From contig NZ_CABUOL010000026.1 of the NCBI RefSeq assembly GCF_902493215.1, positions 1 through 40,246 on the forward strand: a DNA stretch of 40,246 bases, given 5' to 3'. Both the position numbers and the translations under genes were made by a program. Source of the DNA: an uncultured Mediterranea sp. Its GTDB lineage: Bacteria > Bacteroidota > Bacteroidia > Bacteroidales > Bacteroidaceae. Positions 1 through 8,175 of the stretch are shown one piece after another (within the stretch, counting starts at the first letter, position 1; every line of letters begins with the position of its first letter). The notes under the pieces were generated by a model. The model was given only the letters and a program-made list of their open reading frames with translations. It was not told where the DNA came from and searched no databases.

Positions 1-722
1 CACTCTATGAATATCTGGACGAGCACCAGCGTACTCCGTGGTGGAGTTCGGTGATTGGTGCTCCTTTCAAGTGCCTGGGCTGGGTGATATCACTTTTCCG
101 GGATGAGGAGGAGACTGGCCCTGTTCAGGGTGTGGATCCTTTCCGGCTGACGAAGGATGAAGCCGGTATTGTGAAGGCACTGAACAGCCGCATCGCCGTT
201 TCTGTGGACAAGAAGACTTCAGTCATCACGCTGGGCGTGACGATGCAGGACCCGCTGATTGCGGCCACGCTGACGGACACGGTGATGTCCAAGCTGCAGG
301 CTTACATCACGGACTACCGCACGAACAAGGCGCGGCACGACCTGGCCTTCACGCAGCAGCTCTACGACGAGGCCCGTGCCAAGTATTACGAGGCGCAGCA
401 GGCCTATGCCGACTATGTGGACATGAACCAGAACATCACGCTGCGCAGCGTGCAGACGCGTCAGGAGCGGTTGCAGAACGAGATGACGCTGGCCTACAAC
501 CTGTACAACCAGACGGCGCAACAGCTGCAGCTGGCCAAGGCAAAGGTACAGGAGAGTACCCCCGTGTTTACGGTGGTGCAGGCAGCTACGGTACCCCTCC
601 AGGCCTCCAAGCCTTCAAAAGCGATGATTCTTGTCGGATTCGTTTTCCTGGCCGGTGTCGGTTCCGTAGGTTGGATACTCTTCGGACGTGATCTGTTGGC
701 AAATATGAGACATAAAATATAA
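1..722 (+). CDS. Wzz-family polysaccharide chain-length determinant, 3' part only
   Basis: This inner-membrane protein family sets the length of O-antigen or capsule chains made by Wzy-dependent polymerisation. The reading frame is open from base 3, so the N-terminal membrane span and part of the periplasmic domain lie outside the window. What remains has a Trp-rich segment at its start (PWWSSVIGAPFKCLGW), a long helical periplasmic region with heptad-like spacing (about residues 90-180 counted from base 51), and a C-terminal membrane span (AMILVGFVFLAGVGSVGW). A proline-spaced motif (ATVPLQASKPSK) precedes the span, as is usual in Wzz proteins. The stop is TAA at 720-722. The gene is followed by AT-rich short repeats and a terminator at 819-846, so it probably ends an operon. 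The family call is firm; which polysaccharide it serves cannot be told. Confidence 0.8.
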   Translation, partial: LYEYLDEHQRTPWWSSVIGAPFKCLGWVISLFRDEEETGPVQGVDPFRLTKDEAGIVKALNSRIAVSVDKKTSVITLGVTMQDPLIAATLTDTVMSKLQAYITDYRTNKARHDLAFTQQLYDEARAKYYEAQQAYADYVDMNQNITLRSVQTRQERLQNEMTLAYNLYNQTAQQLQLAKAKVQESTPVFTVVQAATVPLQASKPSKAMILVGFVFLAGVGSVGWILFGRDLLANMRHKI

Positions 723-775
723 AATATCAAATATCAAATATTAAATATAAGGTATGAAGAATTTGATATTTTGAA
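723..775. repeat. AT-rich short direct and inverted repeats
   Basis: Just after the Wzz stop codon the heptamer AAATATC/AAATATT recurs about four times in tandem. A partly inverted copy (GATATTTTGAATTT) follows at 764-778. The stretch is low complexity and could fold weakly. No function is claimed. Confidence 0.5.
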
Positions 776-818
776 TTTCAGATTTTATTGATTATAAACG
801 TTTTATGATTCTATAGGG

Positions 819-846
819 AAAAACAGCTCCAGCGGGGCTGTTTTTC
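819..846 (+). terminator. Rho-independent terminator after the Wzz gene
   Basis: AAAAACAGC at 819-827 pairs with GCTGTTTTT at 837-845 around a short GC-rich centre. The right arm supplies the T tract. It would end the polysaccharide-locus transcript. Confidence 0.75.
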
Positions 847-877
847 TTGTTTATAGCGGCAGTAATCTCCATCTTTG
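847..877 (+). promoter_or_regulatory. Probable promoter for the HU-like gene
   Basis: TTG at 847-849 is followed after 20 nt by CATCTTTG at 870-877, one mismatch from the Bacteroidetes -7 box TAnnTTTG. It lies 66 bp before the ATG at 944 and directly after the terminator. Confidence 0.4.
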
Positions 878-943
878 CATCGTTGATCAACGAAACGAGA
901 TTTGAAAAAACGATGTATGAACCATTAAAAGAATGAAAAAACT

Positions 944-1435
944 ATGGCTTTGTTTTATGTAGCAAGACAGTCGCAGGTAGCGACCAAAGAAGGAGAAAAA
1001 CTGTACCATCTGACACTGAAGAAGGTGGGAAAAGTGGTGGAAACGCAGACTATGGCAGCGGAAATTGCGGAAAAGTCGTCGCTGACGGAAGGTGACGTGC
1101 ACAACGTGGTGAGAAACCTGCTGTCGGTAATGAGAAGCCACTTGCTGAACAGCCGCAGCGTGCGACTGGACGGACTGGGTACCTTTACCATGAAGGCCAG
1201 TTCGAAGGGGAAGGGTGTGAAGACACCGGAGGAGGTGAACCCGAATCAGGTGACGGCACTGAAATGCCTCTTCACGCCGGAATACAAGCGCCCGGCTGCC
1301 CTCGGTACCACACGGGCCCTGCTGCAAGGAGTGGAGTTCCAGCGATGGAGCGAAAACGCGGATGCGGCAGACGGCGGCAGCGGTACGCCGGGTGGCGGTA
1401 CGGGAGAAGACGGTCAGGACGAATCGCCGCTGTAA
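944..1435 (+). CDS. HU-family DNA-binding protein, Bacteroidetes long form
   Basis: This 163-residue protein belongs to the HU/IHF-like family widespread in Bacteroides, where an HU-type core is extended at both ends. The N-terminal part (MALFYVARQSQ...) and the segment about residues 34-75 (ETQTMAAEIAEKSSLTEGDV..., then VRLDGLGTFTM) match the HU fold: helix-turn-helix dimerisation, then the conserved GxGTF turn that precedes the DNA-gripping arms. The C-terminal 30 residues are Gly/Asp/Ser-rich and look disordered. Such genes often lie next to a smalltalk peptide gene, as here (58 bp downstream). The target DNA is unknown. Confidence 0.8.
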   Translation: MALFYVARQSQVATKEGEKLYHLTLKKVGKVVETQTMAAEIAEKSSLTEGDVHNVVRNLLSVMRSHLLNSRSVRLDGLGTFTMKASSKGKGVKTPEEVNPNQVTALKCLFTPEYKRPAALGTTRALLQGVEFQRWSENADAADGGSGTPGGGTGEDGQDESPL

Positions 1436-1493
1436 AGCCGGTGGCGGATGAACGCGCGAGTGTGAAAACAACGGATTGTGAAACCTGAAATAA

Positions 1494-1598
1494 ATGACTA
1501 TGAGCAGTAACAAATCGTCTCTCTGGAGTACCATTCTGAAAGTGATCATCGCAGTGGCCAGTGCCATTGCCGGAGTGATAGGCGGGCAGGCTATCTGA
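1494..1598 (+). CDS. Smalltalk family micro-protein (34 aa)
   Basis: An ATG at 1494 opens a 34-codon frame ending TGA at 1596-1598. A second in-frame ATG at 1500 is an alternative start. The peptide has a short polar N-terminus (MTMSSNKSSLWSTILK) and a hydrophobic Ile/Val/Ala/Gly-rich C-terminal half, so it probably spans or lies on the membrane. Size, composition and position just after an HU-like gene match the smalltalk proteins annotated in Bacteroides. Their function is not known to me. The gene is closed by a terminator at 1611-1669. Confidence 0.7.
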   Translation: MTMSSNKSSLWSTILKVIIAVASAIAGVIGGQAI

Positions 1599-1610
1599 CC
1601 TGTCTGCTGA

Positions 1611-1669
1611 AACGGAAGGCCGTTTCCCAAAGATTGCATCGAGGGGAAGCGGCCTTTTTCCGTTTTTTT
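1611..1669 (+). terminator. Rho-independent terminator after smalltalk gene
   Basis: AACGGAAGGCCG at 1611-1622 pairs with CGGCCTTTTTCCGTT at 1650-1664, with a 2-nt bulge. An inner stem (GTTTCCC with GGGGAAGC) and a run of T to 1669 complete it. Confidence 0.75.
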
Positions 1670-1722
1670 CAACTTTCATCTTTCTATTCGGTGTTCGATA
1701 TGGTTTTTTCGGCGGAAATTCG

Positions 1723-1730
1723 TACTTTTG
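1723..1730 (+). promoter_or_regulatory. -7 promoter box for proS
   Basis: TACTTTTG matches TAnnTTTG exactly, 54 bp before the proS ATG. A -33 TTG is not clear at the expected distance (TGG at 1701-1703). Confidence 0.5.
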
Positions 1731-1783
1731 CACTCCAATTGATGTAACGGACTGAAAAAGAAACTTTAAAATATAAGATAGAT

Positions 1784-3277
1784 ATGGCAGTAGAACTGAA
1801 AGATCTGACCAAACGCAGCGAGAACTACTCGCAGTGGTACAACGAATTGGTGGTTAAGGCCGACCTGGCTGAACAGTCGGCCGTGCGTGGCTGTATGGTA
1901 ATCAAGCCCTACGGATACGCTATCTGGGAGAAGATGCAGCGCCAGCTGGATGACATGTTCAAGGAAACGGGGCACGTGAATGCCTACTTCCCGCTGTTGA
2001 TTCCGAAATCGTTCCTGAGCCGCGAGGCCGAACACGTGGAAGGCTTTGCCAAGGAATGCGCAGTGGTGACACACTATCGTCTGAAGAACGATCCCAACGG
2101 TGGCGGCGTAGTTGTAGACCCGGCTGCCAAGCTGGAAGAGGAACTCATCATCCGACCCACTTCCGAAACCATCATCTGGAATACATACAAGAACTGGATC
2201 AACTCCTACCGCGACCTGCCTATCCTGTGCAACCAGTGGGCCAACGTGTTCCGCTGGGAGATGCGTACCCGCCTGTTCCTGCGTACGGCCGAGTTCCTGT
2301 GGCAGGAAGGACACACTGCCCACGCCACGAAGGAAGAAGCCGAGGCTGAAGCTGTGAAGATGCTGAACGTGTATGCCGACTTTGCCGAGAAGTATATGGC
2401 AGTGCCGGTCATCAAAGGTGTGAAGTCGGCCAACGAACGTTTTGCCGGCGCGCTGAACACCTATACCATCGAGGCCATGATGCAGGACGGAAAGGCACTG
2501 CAGAGCGGTACCTCCCACTTCCTGGGCCAGAACTTTGCCAAGGCCTTCGACGTGCAGTTCGTCAACAAGGAGAACAAGCTGGAGTATGTATGGGCTACGT
2601 CGTGGGGTGTATCCACCCGTCTGATGGGTGCGCTCATCATGACCCACTCCGACGACAACGGCCTGGTACTTCCGCCGCATCTGGCTCCTATCCAGGTAGT
2701 CATCGTCCCCATCTACAAGAATGCCGAAATGTTGCAGAAAATCGACGAGAAGGTGGCTGGCATCGTCAGCCGTCTGAAGGCAATGGGCATCTCCGTGAAG
2801 TATGACAACGCCGACAACAAGCGTCCGGGCTTCAAGTTTGCCGACTACGAGGTGAAGGGTGTGCCCGTCCGTCTGGTAATGGGTGGCCGCGATCTGGAAA
2901 ACAATACCGTCGAAGTGATGCGCCGCGATACGCTGGAGAAGGAAACGCGTTCGTGCGACGGCATCGAGGAATATGTAAAGAACCTGCTGGAAGACATCCA
3001 GAACAATGTTTACCAGAAGGCGCTGAACTACCGCAACAGCCGCATCACGACCGTAGACAGCTACGACGAGTTCAAGGAAAAGATCGAGGAAGGCGGATTC
3101 ATCCTGGCCCACTGGGACGGTACGACCGAGACCGAAGAAAAAATCAAGGAAGAGACCAAGGCTACCATCCGTTGCATCCCGTTCGATTCGTTTGTTCCGG
3201 GTGACAAGGAGCCGGGCAAGTGTATGGTGACGGGCAAACCGTCGGCCTGCCGCGTGATTTTCGCTCGTTCGTATTAA
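1784..3277 (+). CDS. proS: Prolyl-tRNA synthetase, archaeal/eukaryote-like type
   Basis: This cytoplasmic enzyme charges tRNA-Pro with proline. The 497-residue length, the absence of an editing (INS) insertion and the C-terminal extension ending in ...VIFARSY define the short, archaeal/eukaryote-like ProS class used by Bacteroidetes. Class II motif 2 is visible at residues 157-177 (RWEMRTRLFLRTAEFLWQEG), preceded by RPTSET at 124-129. Motif 3 (GTSHFLGQNFAKAF..., then GALIMTHSDDNGLVLPP) lies near 240-300, and an anticodon-binding domain follows (PIQVVIVPIY onward). The gene stands alone behind its own promoter and runs toward the convergent tamB. Confidence 0.97.
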   Translation: MAVELKDLTKRSENYSQWYNELVVKADLAEQSAVRGCMVIKPYGYAIWEKMQRQLDDMFKETGHVNAYFPLLIPKSFLSREAEHVEGFAKECAVVTHYRLKNDPNGGGVVVDPAAKLEEELIIRPTSETIIWNTYKNWINSYRDLPILCNQWANVFRWEMRTRLFLRTAEFLWQEGHTAHATKEEAEAEAVKMLNVYADFAEKYMAVPVIKGVKSANERFAGALNTYTIEAMMQDGKALQSGTSHFLGQNFAKAFDVQFVNKENKLEYVWATSWGVSTRLMGALIMTHSDDNGLVLPPHLAPIQVVIVPIYKNAEMLQKIDEKVAGIVSRLKAMGISVKYDNADNKRPGFKFADYEVKGVPVRLVMGGRDLENNTVEVMRRDTLEKETRSCDGIEEYVKNLLEDIQNNVYQKALNYRNSRITTVDSYDEFKEKIEEGGFILAHWDGTTETEEKIKEETKATIRCIPFDSFVPGDKEPGKCMVTGKPSACRVIFARSY

Positions 3278-3311
3278 GGAGTGACGGGCTACGAGCTACG
3301 AGTGACGATAT

Positions 3312-3460
3312 TCAAGAGAGGACGTATCAAAATAAAGAGAGACTGACTTCCTGTTATTTTTAGGCACGGGTTACGGAATATGCATTGTTCATCCGTGTAA
3401 TCCGCGTAATCCGTGCCTGAAGAAAAGGAAGCTCTCATTTTGATACATCCTCTTTTTTTT
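3312..3460. terminator. Very long nested palindrome, likely bidirectional terminator between proS and tamB
   Basis: The outer arms are 3314-3341 (AAGAGAGGACGTATCAAAAT onward) and 3432-3457 (CTCTCATTTTGATACATCCT onward, ending in a run of eight T). Inside them CTTCC/GGAAG and an inner pair, AGGCACGG at 3362-3369 with CCGTGCCT at 3412-3419, continue the pairing. The whole ~150 bp could fold as one imperfect hairpin. It sits exactly between two convergent genes, so ending transcription from both sides is the simplest role. The inner part belongs to a dispersed repeat family also found at 23871-23933. Confidence 0.65.
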
Positions 3461-3490
3461 GTGTCTTATTCCGAAGTTGAAAGATGGAGA

Positions 3491-6400
3491 TTACCGGGTG
3501 GAAGTGCTGTCGGGAAGGAGGGCAGACGGCTGGCTGTCTTTCTTGGGACGGAGTTTCTTGAGCTGGAAGAGTTTCCATTTTTTCCAGAATAAGAGTTCGT
3601 TCCATTTTTCGAAGTCTTTCTGGAAGACGATGCCGATGCCCTGCGTGGTGAGGTTGGTACGGGTGTAGTAGCGGTCGTTGGTCTCGTTGTAGGCCTTCAG
3701 ACGGATTTCACCGGAACGGGTAACCAGCCATTCGGCTTCGAAATCGCCCACGAAGTTGGTGTTGGCCATGGGATTCTCGCGATAACCGAAGTTGCCGTTG
3801 ATGAGCAGGCGGTTGTTGAGAAGCTGGCCGGAAAGCATGCCTTCGAATTCCATATCGGTCCAGCCCTTCTCGCCGGTACTGAAATTGGTGCCGACGTTCC
3901 AGTTGTTGTTGTCGATTATCTGGGAGAGGGCATTGTTCAGCTGGCCCGACAGGGTGGAAGACAGGACGCTGGACATCATGTCGGAGTTCTGACCGGTGCC
4001 GAAGGTTTCGGACGGGTAGAACTTGCCGATGCCCAGCAGGTAGAGAATCTGCATGTTCATCTGCTCGTCCGTTGGGATGTAGTTGCGGACAAGGGCTTCG
4101 ACTTCGTCGCGCTCGTTGGGCAGCTCAAGGTCGAGCTTGATGGTGGGCGAAGTGAGCTGGCCGGTAAGGGCCATCATACAGTTGACTTTTACATTGGTCT
4201 GATCCACAAAGCTGCTGGCGTTGGGGATGAGGTCGTTCAGCGAAGCGGAGTTGACGGTGTAGTTGGCCTGGATGTCGAGCGAGGCATTGACGGGGTTGCC
4301 GTTGAACGTGAGGGAACTGCCGTCCTTGATGAGGAAGTCCTTTCGGATGACTTCCTGAAGGCTGAACTTGTAGACTCCCTGGTTGATGCGGTAATTACCG
4401 AACATCTTGACATCGCCTTTGTTGTAGAATTCCGTGCGGATGTTGCCGCTGCCGCGGGCGCTGATGTAGTCGCCTGCCGCGGGGTCCATGATGATGCGCA
4501 TTGTGGCGTCGGGTGTAGCGTCTACAATGAGATTCAGGCGGATGTCGGTGTCGGACTCCCGGCGCTGCTCTTCTTCTTCCATTTCGCGGCGGGCCAGTTC
4601 GTAGGTGGAGAACAGGACGCTGTCCTGCACAGCACGGCGGGGAGTCTTGTCGACAAAACGGACAAACTGGCTGCTGACGGCAGACGTAACATTGTCTTTT
4701 ATATAGGTGAAATTCGTATTGCGGTTGGTGGTCATGGCCACGTTGATGTTGACACCATCGGCCGCGTTACCGGCGATGCTGGCATTGCCGGTGCCATAGA
4801 CGGTTCCATAGAAGGGGAAGTCGGGCGATTCGGTGGTATTCATCATCAGCATGTTGTTGACCTGGAAGTCGAACCGGTAGTTGAGGTCCTTGAAATGACG
4901 GTAACGGAGGTAGCCGGTCATGCTTCCCTGATGTCCCTGACTGTCGAACAGGCGGTTGTTGCGGAAGGTCAGTCCGTCCGGAGCGATATAAATACTGTCG
5001 CGGACAGAGAAGGTGGTATTGAGAACATCGACTTTCATGGAGGCATCGCCGTACACACGGCCTTCCATGGTGAGGGCCTTGAACTTGCCGTAGAAATGGA
5101 CATCGCCCGTGGCCCGTCCGGAAAACTCGGGGGTGATGGATTCCATGTAATGATGGATGAACTTGAGGTTGGTACCGTTGGCCTCAATCTGCAGGTCGAG
5201 CGAACTGGTAGGCTTGATGGGGTAGATAAAGCCGTATACATGGGTGCGGGCGATGTCGGTCTCGCGGATGCGGGCGTCGAGGTAGATGCCTTTTATGTCG
5301 TGATGCCACTTGCCGTGAATCTGGGCATCGCCCAACAGGCCTTCGTTGATACCCAGGTTGTGGATGAACAGATCGGTGACCATCGCGGGCTCCTTCAATA
5401 CACCGCTGGCATAGGCCGGACCTGTAGCTTCGCCCTGGAAATTGACACCCAGATTGGCAATGTCGAATACATAGCCGATGTTGATTTGCTGCAGGTCGAG
5501 ACGCACTGTGTCCTGTGGAGAGTCGGAAACGGTTCCGTTGATACTGAGGTAACGCTTCTGGTTGGTGAAGTGGAAATCTCGTATATGTACCTTGCCAGAA
5601 TCGAGCACAACCTGTGCGGGATGGATGTTCCACAAGGTGTCGTTGAGGATGATGTCGGTAGGATGGATGTCGATGACTGTCTTCAGCGTGCTTGACGGGC
5701 GTTCCGAAGTCTTGCGACGTTTCCGGTAGGAACGTTTGGACGAAGCTTCCTGCAACTGCTGCCGTACGAAAGTGGCTGTCGTGGCAAGGCGGCCGCTATA
5801 GGTGACAGTCCCGTTGTTGCCCCAGTTGAGAATGGTCTGCAGGCTGTCGTTCTTGGCACTTGCTTCCAAAGACAGATTGACTGCACTGTCGTTCTTGCGG
5901 TTGGTAAAGCGTACATGGGTGCGGAAATGGTCGCCGGGGTTTTCGCAAAGAATGAGTCCCGACTCGATAAACTTGTTGTCGTAACGCAGGTGGGGGAAGT
6001 AACCTTCGACACGCATACGTTGGAGTTTGTCGTTGAAATATCCTTTCAGGGTGGAATGGGTATAGACAGTAAGAGGGATACCGAATACTTTGGAAAGGAT
6101 TTCGGTATCGTAGATGTGAAGGTCGAAACCGAAGTTATTGGTCGTTTCGACCGGTTTGGATGTACCGGACTGGGGAAGCAGAGCCGGCAGATAACGGCGC
6201 AGGATGTTCAGGATACTGGCAGGCAGGGTGCGGTACGAATAATCGCCTTCGATATTTCCGCGCAGAAAGGGCGAAAGCAGGTCGAGACGCTTGAGGTGGT
6301 TGTCCGAACGGCTGGCCACCAGTTTCAGGTTGTTCAGGAAATAGGAATTGTCCGGCGAGGTATAGTTGAGACTGTCTACATTGATCTCACCGTCCATTTC

Positions 6401-8020
6401 ATCGATGGATCCTCCGGTAAAGTCGGCTTTCAATTTGACGGAAAATTCCGCACCTTCGTACTTGGGGGTCAGGTGGAGGGCATGCGGCCGGATGTGGTTG
6501 ACCGATGCCTGGAAGTTGAAAGTCGGGATGCGGCTGACGGCGTTGATGGTTCCGTTCAGGGCTACCGAAGCATTTTCATCGTCCAATGCCACTCTTCCTG
6601 TAAAGCCTCCATGCCGGTATTCTCCGTCGAGGGTAATGTTCTCGTAGGTGTAGCCGCTATAGTCGATGGAAGAGACAAGTCCCTTGGCTGTAATGTTGGG
6701 GTAGCTGTTGGCATAATGACTGCCATGCAGGCCGACATTGAATGTGATTTCACCCAGCTTGGCATTGGCCAGCAAACGTCCCAGCCTGAACTGGCGGGTC
6801 TTCATGGAACCGGAGAAAGAAACTTTCTTTTTGCTGTTGTCCGTGCTTACCTTGATATCGGTACTGATGGTGCCGAGGTCGGTGCGTATGTTGCCATACG
6901 TAACGAGGTCGGTGAAATAGCCCGAAAGTTCGCCACGGAAACTGATGCTTCCCAAACGCTGGAGGATGGGAGGAACGCCGGTATAATGAGGACTGAAATT
7001 ACGGACAAAGAAGGCCACGCCTTGTGGGTCGGCATGAAGCCGGGACAGATTGCCGAAAACGTAGGCATCCTGCGGACGGGAAAGGTCCTGAAACGATACG
7101 TCGCCGGTAAGTTGGAAATGTTCGCCGGCTGAAATGGCCAGGCGAGGACAATTGAGTCCGTCGATGGTACCGTCGGCCTCCGCTTCCAATTGCAAGGGTT
7201 CTGCAAAGGATGAGAAAGCCGGGACAAATGCCGACAGATCGCCCAAGGTAACGGTGGAGGGCAGCAACCGGCCGGAGAAACGTACCAGATGCGTGAAATC
7301 CTTCAAGGCAGCCAGACTGTCGTAATCCATGCGGATGGTATCGAGATGCAACGCGCTGCGAGGCAATTCGAGGCTAAGACCGGCTATCTGAATGCCCTTG
7401 TCGTTGCCAATGACTTTCAGGCCCAGTTTGTCGAGCCTGAACGAGGAAGACTGCTCCTTGAAACTGAGGCGCTTGACGGCGGCATTGATGGAGTCGTTGC
7501 GGAGGGCCTTCATGGAGATGTTGGCGATGAAATCGCGGAGATTGACGTGATGGGCATTGAAACGTCCGGGTGTTTCGGGCTCGGAAAGCACATGATAGGA
7601 AAGCTTTCCGCGGCGGATGAGGAGCGAGTTGATGCGCAGGTCGAGATGTTTCTGCTTGGGTACCGTATCCTTGGAAGCAAAAGCGTCGATGAGGAACTGG
7701 AAATTGGGGGCAGATTCCGGTGTCTCCTTTTCAAGATTGACGTTGAAACCGAACAGCTGGATGTTGTTGATGGACACCTTGCCCTTGAAAAGGGGAATCA
7801 GATCGAATTTGGCGGACAGGCGTGTGGCTTTGAACATTTCCTTGCCGGAACGGTCGTCGAGTGTGAGGTCGTTGATCACAATGCGGTTCAGAAGGCCGAT
7901 GTCGATACGGCCGATGCTGAGACGGGTGCCCAAAAGCGATTCGAGCTCGTGGGAGACAAATGCTGTAAGCTGGTACTGGACATAAGGAATGTTCAATACC
8001 AATGCGAGGCCGATATACAT
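3491..8020 (-). CDS. tamB: TamB-like translocation/assembly module protein (DUF490)
   Basis: TamB-type (AsmA-like) proteins are anchored in the inner membrane and span the periplasm as a long beta-helical groove. They act in outer-membrane protein assembly and/or phospholipid transport. This 1509-residue frame has a hydrophobic N-terminus, long stretches of alternating beta-strand sequence, and the conserved C-terminal DUF490/TamB domain from about residue 1100 on (for example LTGQLTSPTIKLDLELPNERDEVEALVRNYIP and LNNALSQIIDNNNWNVGTNFSTGE). The ATG at 8018-8020 is the only conventional start. The frame stays open upstream to a stop at 8078-8080, and that stretch encodes the basic half of a typical signal anchor (RRLKQIIRW then VGIIIG), so the true start may be further up. 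It is divergent from tsaD and lies behind a possible promoter at 8099-8106. Confidence 0.88.
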   Translation of the reverse strand: MYIGLALVLNIPYVQYQLTAFVSHELESLLGTRLSIGRIDIGLLNRIVINDLTLDDRSGKEMFKATRLSAKFDLIPLFKGKVSINNIQLFGFNVNLEKETPESAPNFQFLIDAFASKDTVPKQKHLDLRINSLLIRRGKLSYHVLSEPETPGRFNAHHVNLRDFIANISMKALRNDSINAAVKRLSFKEQSSSFRLDKLGLKVIGNDKGIQIAGLSLELPRSALHLDTIRMDYDSLAALKDFTHLVRFSGRLLPSTVTLGDLSAFVPAFSSFAEPLQLEAEADGTIDGLNCPRLAISAGEHFQLTGDVSFQDLSRPQDAYVFGNLSRLHADPQGVAFFVRNFSPHYTGVPPILQRLGSISFRGELSGYFTDLVTYGNIRTDLGTISTDIKVSTDNSKKKVSFSGSMKTRQFRLGRLLANAKLGEITFNVGLHGSHYANSYPNITAKGLVSSIDYSGYTYENITLDGEYRHGGFTGRVALDDENASVALNGTINAVSRIPTFNFQASVNHIRPHALHLTPKYEGAEFSVKLKADFTGGSIDEMDGEINVDSLNYTSPDNSYFLNNLKLVASRSDNHLKRLDLLSPFLRGNIEGDYSYRTLPASILNILRRYLPALLPQSGTSKPVETTNNFGFDLHIYDTEILSKVFGIPLTVYTHSTLKGYFNDKLQRMRVEGYFPHLRYDNKFIESGLILCENPGDHFRTHVRFTNRKNDSAVNLSLEASAKNDSLQTILNWGNNGTVTYSGRLATTATFVRQQLQEASSKRSYRKRRKTSERPSSTLKTVIDIHPTDIILNDTLWNIHPAQVVLDSGKVHIRDFHFTNQKRYLSINGTVSDSPQDTVRLDLQQINIGYVFDIANLGVNFQGEATGPAYASGVLKEPAMVTDLFIHNLGINEGLLGDAQIHGKWHHDIKGIYLDARIRETDIARTHVYGFIYPIKPTSSLDLQIEANGTNLKFIHHYMESITPEFSGRATGDVHFYGKFKALTMEGRVYGDASMKVDVLNTTFSVRDSIYIAPDGLTFRNNRLFDSQGHQGSMTGYLRYRHFKDLNYRFDFQVNNMLMMNTTESPDFPFYGTVYGTGNASIAGNAADGVNINVAMTTNRNTNFTYIKDNVTSAVSSQFVRFVDKTPRRAVQDSVLFSTYELARREMEEEEQRRESDTDIRLNLIVDATPDATMRIIMDPAAGDYISARGSGNIRTEFYNKGDVKMFGNYRINQGVYKFSLQEVIRKDFLIKDGSSLTFNGNPVNASLDIQANYTVNSASLNDLIPNASSFVDQTNVKVNCMMALTGQLTSPTIKLDLELPNERDEVEALVRNYIPTDEQMNMQILYLLGIGKFYPSETFGTGQNSDMMSSVLSSTLSGQLNNALSQIIDNNNWNVGTNFSTGEKGWTDMEFEGMLSGQLLNNRLLINGNFGYRENPMANTNFVGDFEAEWLVTRSGEIRLKAYNETNDRYYTRTNLTTQGIGIVFQKDFEKWNELLFWKKWKLFQLKKLRPKKDSQPSALLPDSTSTR

Positions 8021-8098
8021 ACCGATGATGATACCGACCGTCCAGCGGATTATCTGCTTCAGTCTTCTGATAGGCCGTTAATTTTTCTGTTCAGCCAA

Positions 8099-8106
8099 CA
8101 AAATTA
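8099..8106 (-). promoter_or_regulatory. Possible -7 box for tamB
   Basis: On the minus strand the bases read TAATTTTG, an exact TAnnTTTG match. It would start RNA near 8091. No clear -33 box is visible. Confidence 0.35.
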
Positions 8107-8140
8107 TGAAATAATACGTTATCCATACTACTTTTATCAC

Positions 8141-8148
8141 TACTTTTG
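8141..8148 (+). promoter_or_regulatory. -7 promoter box for tsaD
   Basis: TACTTTTG matches TAnnTTTG and lies 27 bp before the tsaD ATG at 8176. A start at 8146 inside this box can therefore be excluded. Confidence 0.5.
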
Positions 8149-8175
8149 CAGTGCTTAAACGTAAATAAACATTTT

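Noticed and set aside
5915..7132. 405-codon open frame antisense to tamB
   Set aside because: Val/Gly/Asp-rich translation mirrors TamB strands on the other side; no start context or family match.
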